In this document: positions 16,800 through 26,743 of the stretch, one piece after another
How positions within the stretch are numbered: position 1 is the first letter of the stretch
Layout: each line of letters opens with the position of its first letter
Assembly: GCF_015644585.1 (NCBI RefSeq)
Contig: NZ_JADOBI010000008.1
Span: forward strand, 124,001-188,000
DNA length: 64,000 nt
Source: Rahnella laticis
GTDB taxonomy: Bacteria > Pseudomonadota > Gammaproteobacteria > Enterobacterales > Enterobacteriaceae
Direction of reading: 5' to 3'
Translations under genes and position numbers: made by a program
Notes under the pieces: generated by a model
Databases searched by the model: none
Told to the model about the DNA's origin: nothing
Seen by the model: only the letters and a program-made list of their open reading frames with translations

Positions 16800-18854
16800 A
16801 TGAAATGGTTAACAAAAAATGCGCTCTTGTTCTCCGTCAAAACCTGTATAGCGGCATTTTTAGCCTTATATATCGCGCTTGAACTCAATCTTGATAAACC
16901 TGCCTGGTCAATGGTTTCGGTTTATGTCATTTCCCAGCTCTATTCTGCCTCGACGCTTTCTAAAGCCACGTACCGTTTTCTGGGCACGGTGCTCGGCGGG
17001 ATTTTCATCTTTCTGGTGTATCCGTTTACGGTCACCGATCCGGTGCTTTTCAGCCTGAGCGTGTCGCTGTGGGTGGCTTTCTGCCTGTATCTTTCGCTGC
17101 ATGACCGCACGCCGAAGGGGTACATTTTTATGCTGGCCGGATACAGCGCGGCGATCATGGGATTTGCCGACGTCGATACGCCGCTTTCCATCACTTATAC
17201 CGTGATTTCGCGAGTCGAAGAGATCACGGTGGCGATTGTCTGTAGTTCGCTGATCCACATGCTGGTGTTCCCGGTGCGCATGCGCAATCTGCTGGAGAAC
17301 AGCGTCAGTAACTGGTACGACAGTGCCAAAAAACTCTGTGCTGAGTTGCTGACCGTTACGCCAAAAGAGACGTCGCCTGAGCGCGAACACATTCTGGTGC
17401 AGATGGCGAACTATCCCATCAGCGTGGAAGCGCTGATTACGCACTGCGTGTTTGAAGGCGATTCCGCGCGCCGCCTGATTCGCCTGGTGACCGCGCAGTA
17501 TCAGCATTTGTCGTATCTGATCCCGACCCTGACGGCGATTGAAAAACGTCTGAGCCTGCTGGGCGAGCAGGGCATTGCGTTCCCGGATTTTGTCTCCGCG
17601 ACCTTCAGTCAGTTTTTGCTGTGGCTGAACAGCCCGGAGCAAAGCGGCAATGCGAAGGCGATTCAGGACGACATCCGCGCGTCGCAGGAAAGAATTAAAG
17701 CGTGCTACGACCGGGGCGAAATGACGCCGGAGGAAGGGCTGTTGTTTATCGGTTTGCTGGAACGTTTGCAGAATTTCATTCACATTGCGGAATCGTACTT
17801 TGGCGTGACCGAACGCGTCAGCCAGTTCAGCAAAGAGAAAAAGCGCAGCAAACTCAGGCTATTGAGAAAGCATAAAGATGAAGGGATGATCCTGTTGTCG
17901 GCCTTCAGCGCCTTTGCCGCCACCATGGTCGGCTGTCTGTTCTGGATCGGTACCGGCTGGCGCGACGGGGCTTCCGCGCCGATGATGGCGGCGGTCATCT
18001 GTTCGTTCTTCGCCTCACTCGATAGCCCGATTGCCTCGATCCACGTCTTTCTCAAAGGCGTGCTGATTGCGATTCTGATCAGTATTGTTTATGCCGCCGT
18101 GTTTATTCCGCTGACAGTGACGTTTGAATCCCTGATTATCTGCCTCGCGCCGGGCCTGCTGGCGCTGGGGCTGGTGATTGCCAATCCTTCCACCAACTTT
18201 ATCGGCCTGATTATCGCCACGCAGATCCCCGGTTTTATCGGCATGAGCCATGATTTCAAACCTGACCTGCTGGTGATTGTTAACGCGGCGATATCCACGC
18301 TGGTGGGGATTGCAATTGCGTTACTGACCACGGCGCTTATCCGCAATAAACGGCCTTCGTGGACGGCAAAACGCGCATTGCGTAAAGGCATTAAAGAGTT
18401 ATTGCAGTTTACCAATGAGATCAAAATTAACGCGTCGTCACTGCGCGGGCGTCAACAGTATGTCGCGAGTATGCTCGATAAAGTGAATATTATTTTGCCG
18501 CGTAATAAAGTTGATCCGGTGCCGAATGTCGCGCTGGGCGGAAATTTGATCACGGAAATCTGGCTGGGCGTGAATTGCTATGATTTTTATGCCCGCCATC
18601 AGGCTATTTTAAAAAGCTATACGCTGGAAACGGACGCGCTGATGTTTGAAATTAATCAGTACATCAAAAAACGGCTGAAAAATATTTATATCGCGCCGCC
18701 GCAATCGCTGCTTGAGGAATTAAACCGCGTGTTGTTAAACCTCGAAGCGCTGTGCCGTTCGGACATGACGCTATTTAAACCGCTGTTCCATCTGTTCAAT
18801 ATCCGTATGGCGTTGTACCCGACGGAACGCTGGCCGGAAGGGCTTGCTGCCTGA
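16800..18854 (+). CDS. FUSC-family inner-membrane exporter (AaeB/YccS-like)
   Basis: 684 residues. Two blocks of about five to six membrane helices (residues ~10-160 and ~360-520) are separated and followed by cytoplasmic helical regions, the fusaric-acid-resistance layout. Motif-like stretches include MKWLTKNALLFSVKTCIAAF and GTGWRDGASAPMMAAV. AaeB exports p-hydroxybenzoate and related aromatic acids with the adaptor AaeA; no adaptor or outer-membrane partner gene is next to this one. The upstream ribosome site is weak. A terminator follows. Confidence 0.87.
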   Translation: MKWLTKNALLFSVKTCIAAFLALYIALELNLDKPAWSMVSVYVISQLYSASTLSKATYRFLGTVLGGIFIFLVYPFTVTDPVLFSLSVSLWVAFCLYLSLHDRTPKGYIFMLAGYSAAIMGFADVDTPLSITYTVISRVEEITVAIVCSSLIHMLVFPVRMRNLLENSVSNWYDSAKKLCAELLTVTPKETSPEREHILVQMANYPISVEALITHCVFEGDSARRLIRLVTAQYQHLSYLIPTLTAIEKRLSLLGEQGIAFPDFVSATFSQFLLWLNSPEQSGNAKAIQDDIRASQERIKACYDRGEMTPEEGLLFIGLLERLQNFIHIAESYFGVTERVSQFSKEKKRSKLRLLRKHKDEGMILLSAFSAFAATMVGCLFWIGTGWRDGASAPMMAAVICSFFASLDSPIASIHVFLKGVLIAILISIVYAAVFIPLTVTFESLIICLAPGLLALGLVIANPSTNFIGLIIATQIPGFIGMSHDFKPDLLVIVNAAISTLVGIAIALLTTALIRNKRPSWTAKRALRKGIKELLQFTNEIKINASSLRGRQQYVASMLDKVNIILPRNKVDPVPNVALGGNLITEIWLGVNCYDFYARHQAILKSYTLETDALMFEINQYIKKRLKNIYIAPPQSLLEELNRVLLNLEALCRSDMTLFKPLFHLFNIRMALYPTERWPEGLAA

Positions 18855-18875
18855 AAATCGCCTTTCTTGCTGCAT

Positions 18876-18905
18876 AAAAAAACCACGCCTCGGCGTGGTT
18901 TTTTT
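18876..18905. terminator. Bidirectional terminator
   Basis: AAAACCACGCC and GGCGTGGTTTT pair around a TC centre, with an A-run before and T-run after. It serves the FUSC gene and the convergent DUF1471 gene. Confidence 0.9.
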
Positions 18906-18922
18906 ACGATCACATTTTGGAC

Positions 18923-19201
18923 TTATTTTTTCTTATACACGTCAGCGGTACCGTGGATTTTATTATTGGTATTGCCGGACGTTAATACAAAGACGTCGCC
19001 GCCTTTTTTATCGGCCTTCTTGGACAAATCTTCAATCGCGCCTGACTGGGAAGTTTTATTCGATGTGGTGACCGATCCGACTTTGGTGTATTCGGAAGCG
19101 ACTTTTTCAAAATCGACTTTCTTCATGAGCTGAGCGGAAAAAGCGCTAAAGGACAAACCCGCAGTTAACGCCACAGCCAACAACGCGTGAGATATTTTCA
19201 T
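18923..19201 (-). CDS. DUF1471 (YhcN/BhsA-type) periplasmic protein
   Basis: 92 residues: a signal peptide cleaved after about residue 22 ([12 protein letters not shown]) and one DUF1471 domain ([36 protein letters not shown]). Small proteins of this family (BhsA, McbA, YhcN) influence biofilm, acid and peroxide stress in E. coli. The specific role here is unknown. The start follows TGAGGCAAAA. Confidence 0.87.
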   Translation of the reverse strand: MKISHALLAVALTAGLSFSAFSAQLMKKVDFEKVASEYTKVGSVTTSNKTSQSGAIEDLSKKADKKGGDVFVLTSGNTNNKIHGTADVYKKK

Positions 19202-19435
19202 TTTTGCCTCAGAAGTATGAGTACCGGAAACCCGGCGGAAGAACTTCGGGATACGCCTGTTTTAATTACCCTGTTAAGTAATAACTCGATGCAAAAACAG
19301 CGGTTTATTACGTGATTTAAGTAATAGACAAGGAACGTGATTATTACAAGGTGGAATCAATATTCTTTGCTGAGTCCGATGCTGTGTTATTCACCTGTTA
19401 ATAACCCCACCCAAAATGTTTCATTGCTAATAGTT

Positions 19436-19457
19436 AACTTTGAACCCGATCACATTT
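19436..19457. promoter_or_regulatory. CRP-like site of the gnt operon
   Basis: TTTGA-N6-TCACA centred near 19447 matches the CRP half-sites TGTGA/TCACA at 9 of 10 positions. It lies about 55 bp upstream of the first GntR operator, fitting catabolite activation of gluconate genes. Confidence 0.55.
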
Positions 19458-19508
19458 ATGGTTTTCACCCGCCGCCACCGATTGTCAGACGCCAAAATCC
19501 CTCTGATA

Positions 19509-19538
19509 ATGTTACCGATAACATGTTACCGGTAACAT
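19509..19538. promoter_or_regulatory. Two GntR operators
   Basis: ATGTTACCGATAACAT (19509-19524) and ATGTTACCGGTAACAT (19523-19538) are two 16-bp palindromes that share two bases. They match the GntR operator of the E. coli gnt genes and lie 34 bp upstream of gntK, so gluconate-dependent repression of the whole gntK-gntU-edd-eda operon is expected. Confidence 0.85.
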
Positions 19539-19571
19539 TCTTAATAAAGATCCCGTGCCAGGAGCTAAATC

Positions 19572-20129
19572 GTGAGCCAGACCCAAAACAACAATCAGAA
19601 TAACAACCGTATTTATATTTTCATGGGCGTGTCCGGCAGCGGGAAATCCGCCGTCGCCAATGCCGTGTCACACCAGTTGTCCGCCGGTTTTCTTGACGGC
19701 GATTTTCTGCACCCGCGCAGCAATATTTCCAAAATGGCCGCAGGCGAGGCGTTAAACGATGACGACCGCGCGCCGTGGCTGGCCGCACTCAACGACGCGG
19801 CGTTCGCGATGCAGCGAACCAATAACGTCTCGATCATCGTCTGTTCCGCGCTGAAAAAACGCTACCGCGACCGTCTGCGGGCAGGGAACGGCAATCTGTC
19901 GTTTATCTATCTGCAAGGCGATTTCCCGGTGATCGAGGAGCGCATGGCGGCGCGGAAAGGCCACTTCTTTAAATCACAAATGCTGATTTCTCAGTTCGCC
20001 GCGCTGGAGCAACCCGGGGTTGAAGAGAGCGATGTCATCACCATCAATATCAATCAGCCGCTTGACGGTGTGATCGCAGAAACCCTGCAACATATTCAAA
20101 GTTTCCAGCAACAGGAGCACTGCGCGTGA
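19572..20129 (+). CDS. gntK: Gluconokinase
   Basis: Phosphorylates D-gluconate to 6-phosphogluconate with ATP. 185 residues with the P-loop GVSGSGKSAV near residue 19, LDGDFLHPRSNI and ICSALKKRYRDRLR typical of GntK. It starts with GTG at 19572, 7 bp after GGAG. Its stop overlaps the gntU start by 4 bp. Two GntR operators lie just upstream. The N-terminal extension SQTQNNNQNNN is rich in Asn and Gln and precedes the kinase fold. Confidence 0.95.
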   Translation: MSQTQNNNQNNNRIYIFMGVSGSGKSAVANAVSHQLSAGFLDGDFLHPRSNISKMAAGEALNDDDRAPWLAALNDAAFAMQRTNNVSIIVCSALKKRYRDRLRAGNGNLSFIYLQGDFPVIEERMAARKGHFFKSQMLISQFAALEQPGVEESDVITININQPLDGVIAETLQHIQSFQQQEHCA

Positions 20130-21463
20130 ATACAGTTACTTTAGTCGGGACAGCGGTCGGGTCAGTTTTACTGCTCCTATTCCTGGTCATGAAAGTCCGC
20201 ATGCACGCCTTTGTGGCGCTGATGCTGGTCTCCATCGCCGCCGGGATTTTCTCCGGTATGCCCATTGATACGATTGCCGACACCATGCAAAAAGGCATGG
20301 GCAGCACGCTCGGCTTTCTGGCGATCGTGGTGGCGCTGGGCGCGATGTTTGGCAAGATCCTGCATGAAGTCGGCGCGCTCGATCAAATTGCGGCCCATTT
20401 ACTGAATCGTTTCGGCAAAAACAAAGCTAATTACGCGCTCGGGATTGCCGGGCTGGTATGCGCATTGCCGCTGTTTTTCGACGTCGCGATTGTCCTGCTG
20501 ATCGGCATTGTGTTTGCCGTTGCGCGCCGTACAGACGGCAACATTGTCAGGCTGGCGATCCCGCTGTTTGCCGGTGTTGCCGCGGCCGCCTGTTTCCTGC
20601 TTCCGGGGCCGGTACCGATGCTTCTCGCGTCACAACTTAATGCGGATTTTGGCTGGATGATTGCCATCGGTCTGGTCGCCGCCATTGTCGGTATGCTGAT
20701 TGCCGGGCCGCTGTACGGTAATTTCATCAGCCGCTATGTGAACTGGCCGATGCCGGTGGAAGAAAATGCGCCGACGCTGAACAAAGACAATCTGCCGTCT
20801 TTCGGTTTCAGTCTGGCACTGATCTTATGCCCGCTGGTGCTGGTGGGGATGAAAACCATCGGCGCGCGTTTTGTTACCCAGGGTTCTCATTTGCAGCAAT
20901 GGCTGGAATTTATCGGCCATCCGTTCACCGCCATTCTGATTGCCTGCCTGATTGTGATTTACGGTCTGGCTAAACCGCGCGGCATGACCAACGAACAAAC
21001 GCTCGCCATCTGTTCTGCTGCCGTACAACCGGCCGGGATCATCCTGCTGATGACCGGTGCGGGCGGCGTGTTCAAACAAATCCTGGTGGATTCCGGCGTC
21101 GGCCCGGCCATCGGTGACGCCATGATTGGCACCGGTTTGCCTATCGCCGTGGCCTGTTTTGCGCTGGCCGCCGTGGTGCGTGTGATTCAGGGTTCGGCGA
21201 CCGTCGCCTGCCTGACCACCGTCGGCCTGGTTCTGCCGGTGACGCATCAGCTCGGGCTGAACGGCGGGCAACTCGCGGCGCTGGCAATCTGTATCACCGG
21301 CGGTTCCATCGTGCTGAGCCACGTGAACGACGCCGGTTTCTGGCTGTTCGGTAAATTCACCGGTGCCAGTGAACTGCAAACGCTGAAAACCTGGACCGTG
21401 ATGGAAACCCTGCTGGGCACCACCGGCGGGATAATCGGCATGATTGCTTTCACGATGCTTTAA
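20126..21463 (+). CDS. gntU: Gluconate transporter, GntP family (GntU-like)
   Basis: 445 residues and about twelve to fourteen membrane helices of the GntP family; closest in look and setting to GntU. Imports gluconate with protons. Starts with GTG overlapping the gntK stop. Signatures include FFDVAIVLLIG, LSHVNDAGFWLFGKF and RVIQGSATVA. Fused by operon to the kinase and to edd-eda, so import, phosphorylation and cleavage are made together. Confidence 0.93.
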   Translation: MNTVTLVGTAVGSVLLLLFLVMKVRMHAFVALMLVSIAAGIFSGMPIDTIADTMQKGMGSTLGFLAIVVALGAMFGKILHEVGALDQIAAHLLNRFGKNKANYALGIAGLVCALPLFFDVAIVLLIGIVFAVARRTDGNIVRLAIPLFAGVAAAACFLLPGPVPMLLASQLNADFGWMIAIGLVAAIVGMLIAGPLYGNFISRYVNWPMPVEENAPTLNKDNLPSFGFSLALILCPLVLVGMKTIGARFVTQGSHLQQWLEFIGHPFTAILIACLIVIYGLAKPRGMTNEQTLAICSAAVQPAGIILLMTGAGGVFKQILVDSGVGPAIGDAMIGTGLPIAVACFALAAVVRVIQGSATVACLTTVGLVLPVTHQLGLNGGQLAALAICITGGSIVLSHVNDAGFWLFGKFTGASELQTLKTWTVMETLLGTTGGIIGMIAFTML

Positions 21464-21478
21464 GAAAAGGAGAACGAA

Positions 21479-23293
21479 ATGATTAACGAAACAGTCTCGC
21501 GCGTCACGCAGCGGATCATTGAACGCTCCAGCCCGACCCGCGAAGCCTATCTGGCGCGCATGGAATCTGCCCGTTCGAAAACGGTTCACCGCGCGCAGCT
21601 GGCCTGCGGCAATCTGGCGCACGGCTTTGCGGCCTGTCAGCCGGATGACAAAAACGCCCTGAAAAATATGGTGCGCAGCGACATCGCGATTATCACCGCT
21701 TACAACGATATGCTCTCCGCGCATCAGCCTTACGAGCATTACCCGCAGCGCCTGAAAGAGGCGCTGAAATCCGTCGGTGCCGTCGGGCAGGTGGCGGGCG
21801 GCGTGCCGGCAATGTGTGACGGTGTCACGCAGGGGCAGGACGGCATGGAGCTGTCGCTGATGAGCCGCGATGTGATTGCCATGTCCGCCGCAATAGGCTT
21901 GTCGCACAACATGTTCGACGGCGCGTTGTACCTCGGAATTTGCGACAAAATCGTGCCGGGATTAGTCATGGCGGCGCTGTCATTCGGGCATCTTCCGGCG
22001 GTCTTTATTCCGGCCGGGCCGATGAGCACCGGTTTGCCGAACAAAGAAAAAGTGCGCGTTCGCCAGCTTTACACCGAAGGCAAAGTCGATCGTCAGGCGC
22101 TGCTGGAAGCGGAAGCCGCGTCGTATCACGGCATCGGCACCTGCACGTTTTACGGCACGGCCAACACCAACCAGATGGTGATGGAAGTGATGGGCCTGCA
22201 TCTGCCGGGTTCGTCATTTGTGCCGCCGGACACCGCATTGCGCGGCGCGCTGACCGATTCGGCGGCGCGTCAGGTGACGCGTCTGACCGAAACCAGCGGT
22301 AACTATCAGCCGCTCGGGCAGATGGTGAACGAGAAAACCGTGGTGAACGGGATTGTTTCGCTGCTGGCGACCGGCGGTTCCACCAATCTGACCATGCACA
22401 TGGTGGCGATGGCGCGTGCGGCGGGCATCATTATTAACTGGGATGATTTCTCTGAACTGTCCGACGCCGTGCCGTTGCTGTGCCGCATTTACCCGAACGG
22501 CCCGGCGGATATTAACCAGTTCCAGGCTGCCGGTGGCGTGCAGCTGGTGGTGCGTGAACTGCTTAATCATGGCCTGTTGCATCAGGACGTCAGCACCGTC
22601 GCCGGTTTCGGGCTGGAGCGTTACACGCAGGAACCGTGGCTCGATAACGGCGAACTGGCCTGGCGCGAAGGGGCGCAAAGCTCGCTGGATACAAACGTGA
22701 TCGCCAGCGTTTCTGCGCCATTTGAACATCACGGCGGCACCAAAGTGTTGTCCGGCAATCTGGGGCGCGCGGTGATGAAAACCTCGGCGGTTCCTGCAGA
22801 TAATCAGATTATCGAAGCGCCTGCCGTCGTCTTTGAAAGCCAGCATGACATCGTACCTGCGTTCGAGGCCGGAAAACTTAACCGCGATTGCGTGGTGGTG
22901 GTGCGTTTTCAGGGGCCGCAGGCCAACGGCATGCCGGAGTTACACAAATTAATGCCGCCGCTCGGCGTGTTAATGGATCGCGGATTTAAAGTGGCGCTGG
23001 TCACCGATGGCCGTTTGTCCGGCGCATCCGGCAAAGTGCCGTCTGCCATCCACGTTACGCCGGAAGCGTATACCGGCGGCATGCTGGCGAAAGTGCAGGA
23101 CGGCGATATCATCCGCGTGAATGGCCGCACCGGCGAGCTGGCGTTACTGGTGGATGACGCTGAGCTGGCGAAACGCACCGCGTACCAGCCGGATCTGAGT
23201 GCCGAACATACCGGCTGTGGCCGTGAGCTTTTCGGTGCCCTGCGCAGCCAGCTTTCCGGCGCGGAACAGGGCGCGTGCTGCATCAAATTTTAA
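21479..23293 (+). CDS. edd: 6-phosphogluconate dehydratase
   Basis: Converts 6-phosphogluconate to 2-keto-3-deoxy-6-phosphogluconate, the first step of the Entner-Doudoroff pathway. 604 residues of the IlvD/Edd family, with iron-sulfur Cys in [13 protein letters not shown] and the TCTFYG region near the middle ([15 protein letters not shown]), and [16 protein letters not shown] near the end. Length and order match E. coli Edd. The ribosome site AAAAGGAG lies 9 bp before the ATG, 15 bp after gntU. Confidence 0.97.
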   Translation: MINETVSRVTQRIIERSSPTREAYLARMESARSKTVHRAQLACGNLAHGFAACQPDDKNALKNMVRSDIAIITAYNDMLSAHQPYEHYPQRLKEALKSVGAVGQVAGGVPAMCDGVTQGQDGMELSLMSRDVIAMSAAIGLSHNMFDGALYLGICDKIVPGLVMAALSFGHLPAVFIPAGPMSTGLPNKEKVRVRQLYTEGKVDRQALLEAEAASYHGIGTCTFYGTANTNQMVMEVMGLHLPGSSFVPPDTALRGALTDSAARQVTRLTETSGNYQPLGQMVNEKTVVNGIVSLLATGGSTNLTMHMVAMARAAGIIINWDDFSELSDAVPLLCRIYPNGPADINQFQAAGGVQLVVRELLNHGLLHQDVSTVAGFGLERYTQEPWLDNGELAWREGAQSSLDTNVIASVSAPFEHHGGTKVLSGNLGRAVMKTSAVPADNQIIEAPAVVFESQHDIVPAFEAGKLNRDCVVVVRFQGPQANGMPELHKLMPPLGVLMDRGFKVALVTDGRLSGASGKVPSAIHVTPEAYTGGMLAKVQDGDIIRVNGRTGELALLVDDAELAKRTAYQPDLSAEHTGCGRELFGALRSQLSGAEQGACCIKF

Positions 23294-23324
23294 TGTCGAA
23301 GACGTGAGATAAGAGAAAACGAAC

Positions 23325-23966
23325 ATGAAAAACTGGAAAACAAGCGCTGAACAAATCCTGACATCTGGCCCGGTTGTGCCGGTGATTGTTATCAATAAAC
23401 TCGAACACGCCGTGCCGCTGGCAAAAGCGCTGGTCGCAGGGGGCGTTCGCGTTCTGGAAGTGACGCTGCGCACCGCCTGCGCGATGGACGCGATCCGTGC
23501 AATTGCCCGCGAAGTGCCGGACGCAATTATCGGCGCGGGCACTGTGCTGAATGCGCAACAGCTGAAAGACGTCACCGACGCAGGGGCACAGTTTGCAATC
23601 AGTCCGGGTCTGACGGATGACCTGCTGAAGGCCGCAACGGCGGGAACCATTCCGCTGATCCCGGGGATTTCTACCGTGTCCGAACTCATGCTGGGGCTGG
23701 ATCACGGTTTGCGTGAATTCAAGTTCTTCCCGGCAGAAGCCAGCGGCGGCGTGAAAGCGTTGCAGGCGATTGGCGGCCCGTTCCCGCAGGTGCGTTTCTG
23801 CCCGACCGGCGGCATTTCACCGGCGAACTACCGGGATTATCTGGCGCTGAAAAGCGTGCTGTGCATCGGCGGTTCATGGCTGGTTCCGGCTGATGCGCTG
23901 GAAAGCGGCGATTACGCGCGCATTACCCAGCTGGCGAAAGAAGCCGTTGCCGGTGCAAAAGCGTAA
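23325..23966 (+). CDS. eda: KHG/KDPG aldolase
   Basis: Splits KDPG into pyruvate and glyceraldehyde 3-phosphate, and also handles 2-keto-4-hydroxyglutarate. 213 residues. The catalytic Glu lies in LEVTLRT and the Schiff-base Lys in [18 protein letters not shown] binds phosphate. Last gene of the gnt-edd-eda operon, followed by a duplicated ACGCAGCAATAAA stretch and a strong terminator. Confidence 0.97.
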   Translation: MKNWKTSAEQILTSGPVVPVIVINKLEHAVPLAKALVAGGVRVLEVTLRTACAMDAIRAIAREVPDAIIGAGTVLNAQQLKDVTDAGAQFAISPGLTDDLLKAATAGTIPLIPGISTVSELMLGLDHGLREFKFFPAEASGGVKALQAIGGPFPQVRFCPTGGISPANYRDYLALKSVLCIGGSWLVPADALESGDYARITQLAKEAVAGAKA

Positions 23967-24010
23967 CGAATAAACGCAGCAATAAAACGCAGCAATAAAA
24001 CGTCAATAGA

Positions 24011-24057
24011 AAAGCAGGCCCGCAGGGAATCATTTCTGCGGGCCTGTTTTTTATTTT
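24011..24057 (+). terminator. Terminator of the gntK-gntU-edd-eda operon
   Basis: An 11-bp stem CAGGCCCGCAG/CTGCGGGCCTG with a 10-base loop is followed by TTTTTTATTTT. Confidence 0.93.
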
Positions 24058-24653
24058 ATAACGCACTTATTGTTAAAGCTGCTTTGCTGATACTAAAGAA
24101 CAGAGCAGTGAGTTCTTATTTATGCAGAAATAAACAGGGCTAACGTTGTTCTCTGAAAGGGGAATCACACATCGTCAATGAATACGGGTTAATGAAGGCA
24201 ATTATAAAGTAAAGTTTCTGATTGCCCATTGTGCAACTGACCGGCTTTGCACGATGAATGCCGGAAGTTTTCTGGCATATGAAATATGAACTGTGACTTG
24301 CATCACTCTTTTTAAGGCGTGGCCGGTTAGCGATAAAAGAGTGTTATTTCAACGTTATCGTAATGTGAGAGTGCAAAGTAAAATAAGAAAATTCCCCGCA
24401 GATCCTTGGGCGTCTGCACAGTGTTATTTCTATTTCCCTTTCTTATACTGATTCAACCCTCTGAAGGTAGCCTTAAATCACAATCATTGCGTCAACAATA
24501 CGGGTGAATTAAGGGCGTTATTTACCAAAAAAAATGCCAAATGGATTTTTTATTTTAACAGGGATAGCAAACCTCCGGTTTCTGCATTTCACACTTTGAC
24601 TGAGATTGTTTCAAAGCGTGCTGACGCCGGAAAATGTTACAGAGAGGGATAAC
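24058..24653. promoter_or_regulatory. Long leader/promoter region of the sugar-acid transporter
   Basis: Nearly 600 bp without a gene. It holds a good CRP site at 24292-24307 (TGTGA-CTTGCA-TCACT) and an imperfect direct repeat sharing CGTCAA and AATACGGGT (near 24175 and 24488) that could bind a regulator. The final 60 bp contain an AT-rich promoter-like stretch and the GAGAGGGA ribosome site of the transporter. No RNA gene is recognised. Confidence 0.5.
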
Positions 24654-25988
24654 ATGAGTGTTGAATCTGTGGCGTCAGGAAATAAAAAGACGCATGTCCG
24701 TTACATTATTCTGCTGATTATTTTCGTTATTACTGCCGTTAATTATGCCGACCGCGTGACGTTATCTATTGCCGGAACAGAAGTGTCTAAAAATCTGGGA
24801 TTAGACGTTGTCGATCTGGGGAAGATATTCTCAGCATTTGGTATCTCTTATCTGCTGATGCAGCTGCCCGGCGGCTGGCTGCTTGACCGTTTTGGTACCA
24901 TCAAAGTCTATACCTACAGCCTGTTTTTCTGGTCGTTCTTTACGCTGGTGCAGGGCTTTGTCGGCTGGTTCCCGGTGGCGTACGCCGTGGGGTCGTTGTT
25001 CCTGCTGCAATTCCTGTTAGGTTTTGCCGAAGCCCCGGCGTTTCCGGCCAACGCCCGCATGGTGGCAGCCTGGTTCCCGACGCGGGAACGTGCCACGTCC
25101 TCTTCCATCTTCAATGCGGCGCAGTATTTCTCGCTGGCCATTTTCTCGCCTTTCCTCGGCTGGTTGACCTACGCCTGGGGCTGGGAAAACGTGTTTGTGG
25201 TGATGGGCGTGATTGGTTTTATCCTGACGCTGTTCTGGGTGAAGTTTGTCCGTAACCCGCTTGACCATCCGGGTGTTTCAGCCAGCGAGCTGGACTATAT
25301 CGAGCAGGGCGGTGCGGTGGTGAATATGGATCAGGCGAAATCCAGACAGGGCAAACAGGGCCCGAAATGGAATTACGTTCGCCAGCTTCTGAGCAGCAGA
25401 ATGATGTTAGGCATTTTCTTCGGCCAGTATTTCCTCAACACCATTACCTGGTTTTTCCTGACCTGGTTCCCGATTTATCTGGTGCAGGAAAAAGGCATGT
25501 CGATTCTGAAAGTCGGCCTGATTGCCTCAATTCCGGCTCTGTGCGGTTTCTGCGGCGGCATTCTGGGCGGCGTGGTGTCGGATAATCTGCTCAAACGCGG
25601 CTTCTCATTAACCGCCGCGCGGAAAATCCCGATTGTCTGCGGCATGATCCTGGCGTCCGGAATTATTCTGTGTAACTACACCGACAATAATGTTGTGGTG
25701 GTCGGGCTGATGGCGCTGGCCTTCTTCGGCAAAGGCTTCGGGGCGCTGGGCTGGCCGGTGATTGCCGATACCGCACCGAAAGAAATGATTGGTATGTGCG
25801 GTGCGATATTTAATATCTTCGGTAACGTCGCTTCTATCGTCACGCCGCTGCTGATTGGTTATCTGGTGAAAAACCTGCATTCATTCAACAGTGCGCTGAT
25901 CTTCGTCGGCTGTTCTGCGCTGATGTCCATGCTCTGCTATCTGCTGGTGGTCGGCGAAATCAAACGTCTCGAATTTAAGAAAGTGTAA
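24654..25988 (+). CDS. MFS sugar-acid transporter (GudP/ExuT group)
   Basis: 444 residues from the ATG at 24654 with GAGAGGGA upstream; the open frame 16 codons earlier is not needed. Twelve membrane helices of the anion:cation symporter family. Close to E. coli GudP in NYADRVTLSIAGTE, QLPGGWLLDRFGT, LGFAEAPAFPANARMVAAWF and MADTAPKE-like GWPVIADTAPKEMIG. Probable substrates are hexarates or hexuronates such as glucarate or galactarate. This fits the talarate/galactarate dehydratase at 37343, though the two are not neighbours. A CRP-like site is in the leader. Confidence 0.88.
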   Translation: MSVESVASGNKKTHVRYIILLIIFVITAVNYADRVTLSIAGTEVSKNLGLDVVDLGKIFSAFGISYLLMQLPGGWLLDRFGTIKVYTYSLFFWSFFTLVQGFVGWFPVAYAVGSLFLLQFLLGFAEAPAFPANARMVAAWFPTRERATSSSIFNAAQYFSLAIFSPFLGWLTYAWGWENVFVVMGVIGFILTLFWVKFVRNPLDHPGVSASELDYIEQGGAVVNMDQAKSRQGKQGPKWNYVRQLLSSRMMLGIFFGQYFLNTITWFFLTWFPIYLVQEKGMSILKVGLIASIPALCGFCGGILGGVVSDNLLKRGFSLTAARKIPIVCGMILASGIILCNYTDNNVVVVGLMALAFFGKGFGALGWPVIADTAPKEMIGMCGAIFNIFGNVASIVTPLLIGYLVKNLHSFNSALIFVGCSALMSMLCYLLVVGEIKRLEFKKV

Positions 25989-25992
25989 GGCC

Positions 25993-26034
25993 AAAAAAAA
26001 GGTGAATGCAGGCTGTCTGCATTCACGCTTTTAT
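25993..26034. terminator. Terminator between the transporter and the diguanylate cyclase
   Basis: GTGAATGCAG and CTGCATTCAC form a 10-bp stem with a short GCTGT loop, flanked by an A-run and by GCTTTTAT. It can serve both convergent units. Confidence 0.88.
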
Positions 26035-26053
26035 CTGCAATCCCGCGCCCTGA

Positions 26054-26743
26054 CTATCCGCAATGCACCCGGTTTCTGCCGCGTCGTTTCGCTTCATACA
26101 TGGCGGCGTCGGCGTCGTTGTATAACGTATCAAAGCTGCTGTTCTGCTTTCCCCAGCTTACGCCCAGGCTCGCCGTCACTAGCTGATTTGGCAGTAAATC
26201 CAGCGGCGATGCGTTGAGCAGCGCGTGAATATAACCGGCGACAATCACCGACTGCGCTTTGGTGTAACGCGGCAGCAGGATGGTGAACTCCTCGCCACCG
26301 ACGCGCCCGATACTGCCCAGCTCCGGCACAGATTGTTCAATGCGCCGGATCAGCCCGCAAATCACCGCATCGCCAGCCGGATGTCCGTACTGGTCGTTGA
26401 TCGCCTTAAAGTGATCGATATCGAGCAAAATCAGCCCGGCTTCTCCCGCGTTCAGCGCTTTCGTAATCTGATCAATGATGGCGCTGCGGTTATAGACCCG
26501 GGTCAGCGGGTCGTGCGTGGCCTCATACTCCAGCCGTTCATTGAGCTGGTTCAGATCCCGCTCGGCGCGGTCGCTGCGGCGGATCAGGCGGTAAGATTCA
26601 TTCATGATCTTCTGATAATGCGCGGTCAGCTTGATCAGCGCGTCGCGGTAAACCTCCGCGTCCAGCCCCTGTGTCTCCGCCAGTTCGCGGTTGTCTTGCA
26701 GGATGGCGCTTTCTGCCGTGAATAACTCATCTAAGCTCGTCAT
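26054..26743 (-). CDS. siaD: Diguanylate cyclase, SiaD-like
   Basis: Makes cyclic di-GMP from two GTP. 229 residues from the ATG at 26743, which has GGAAAG upstream; the frame opens 15 codons earlier. A helical N-terminus (to about 70) is followed by a GGDEF domain with the active-site GGEEF (RVGGEEFTILLPRY) and LDIDHFKAINDQYGHPAGD. The RxxD product-inhibition site before GGEEF is absent. Last gene of a four-gene Sia-like operon and overlapping siaC by 17 bp. In Pseudomonas SiaD is activated by unphosphorylated SiaC, and the same is inferred here. Confidence 0.9.
   Translation of the reverse strand: MTSLDELFTAESAILQDNRELAETQGLDAEVYRDALIKLTAHYQKIMNESYRLIRRSDRAERDLNQLNERLEYEATHDPLTRVYNRSAIIDQITKALNAGEAGLILLDIDHFKAINDQYGHPAGDAVICGLIRRIEQSVPELGSIGRVGGEEFTILLPRYTKAQSVIVAGYIHALLNASPLDLLPNQLVTASLGVSWGKQNSSFDTLYNDADAAMYEAKRRGRNRVHCG

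Noticed and set aside
19337-19603. An 88-codon frame upstream of gntK
   Set aside because: It crosses the CRP-like site, both GntR operators and the gntK start, and does not look like protein.
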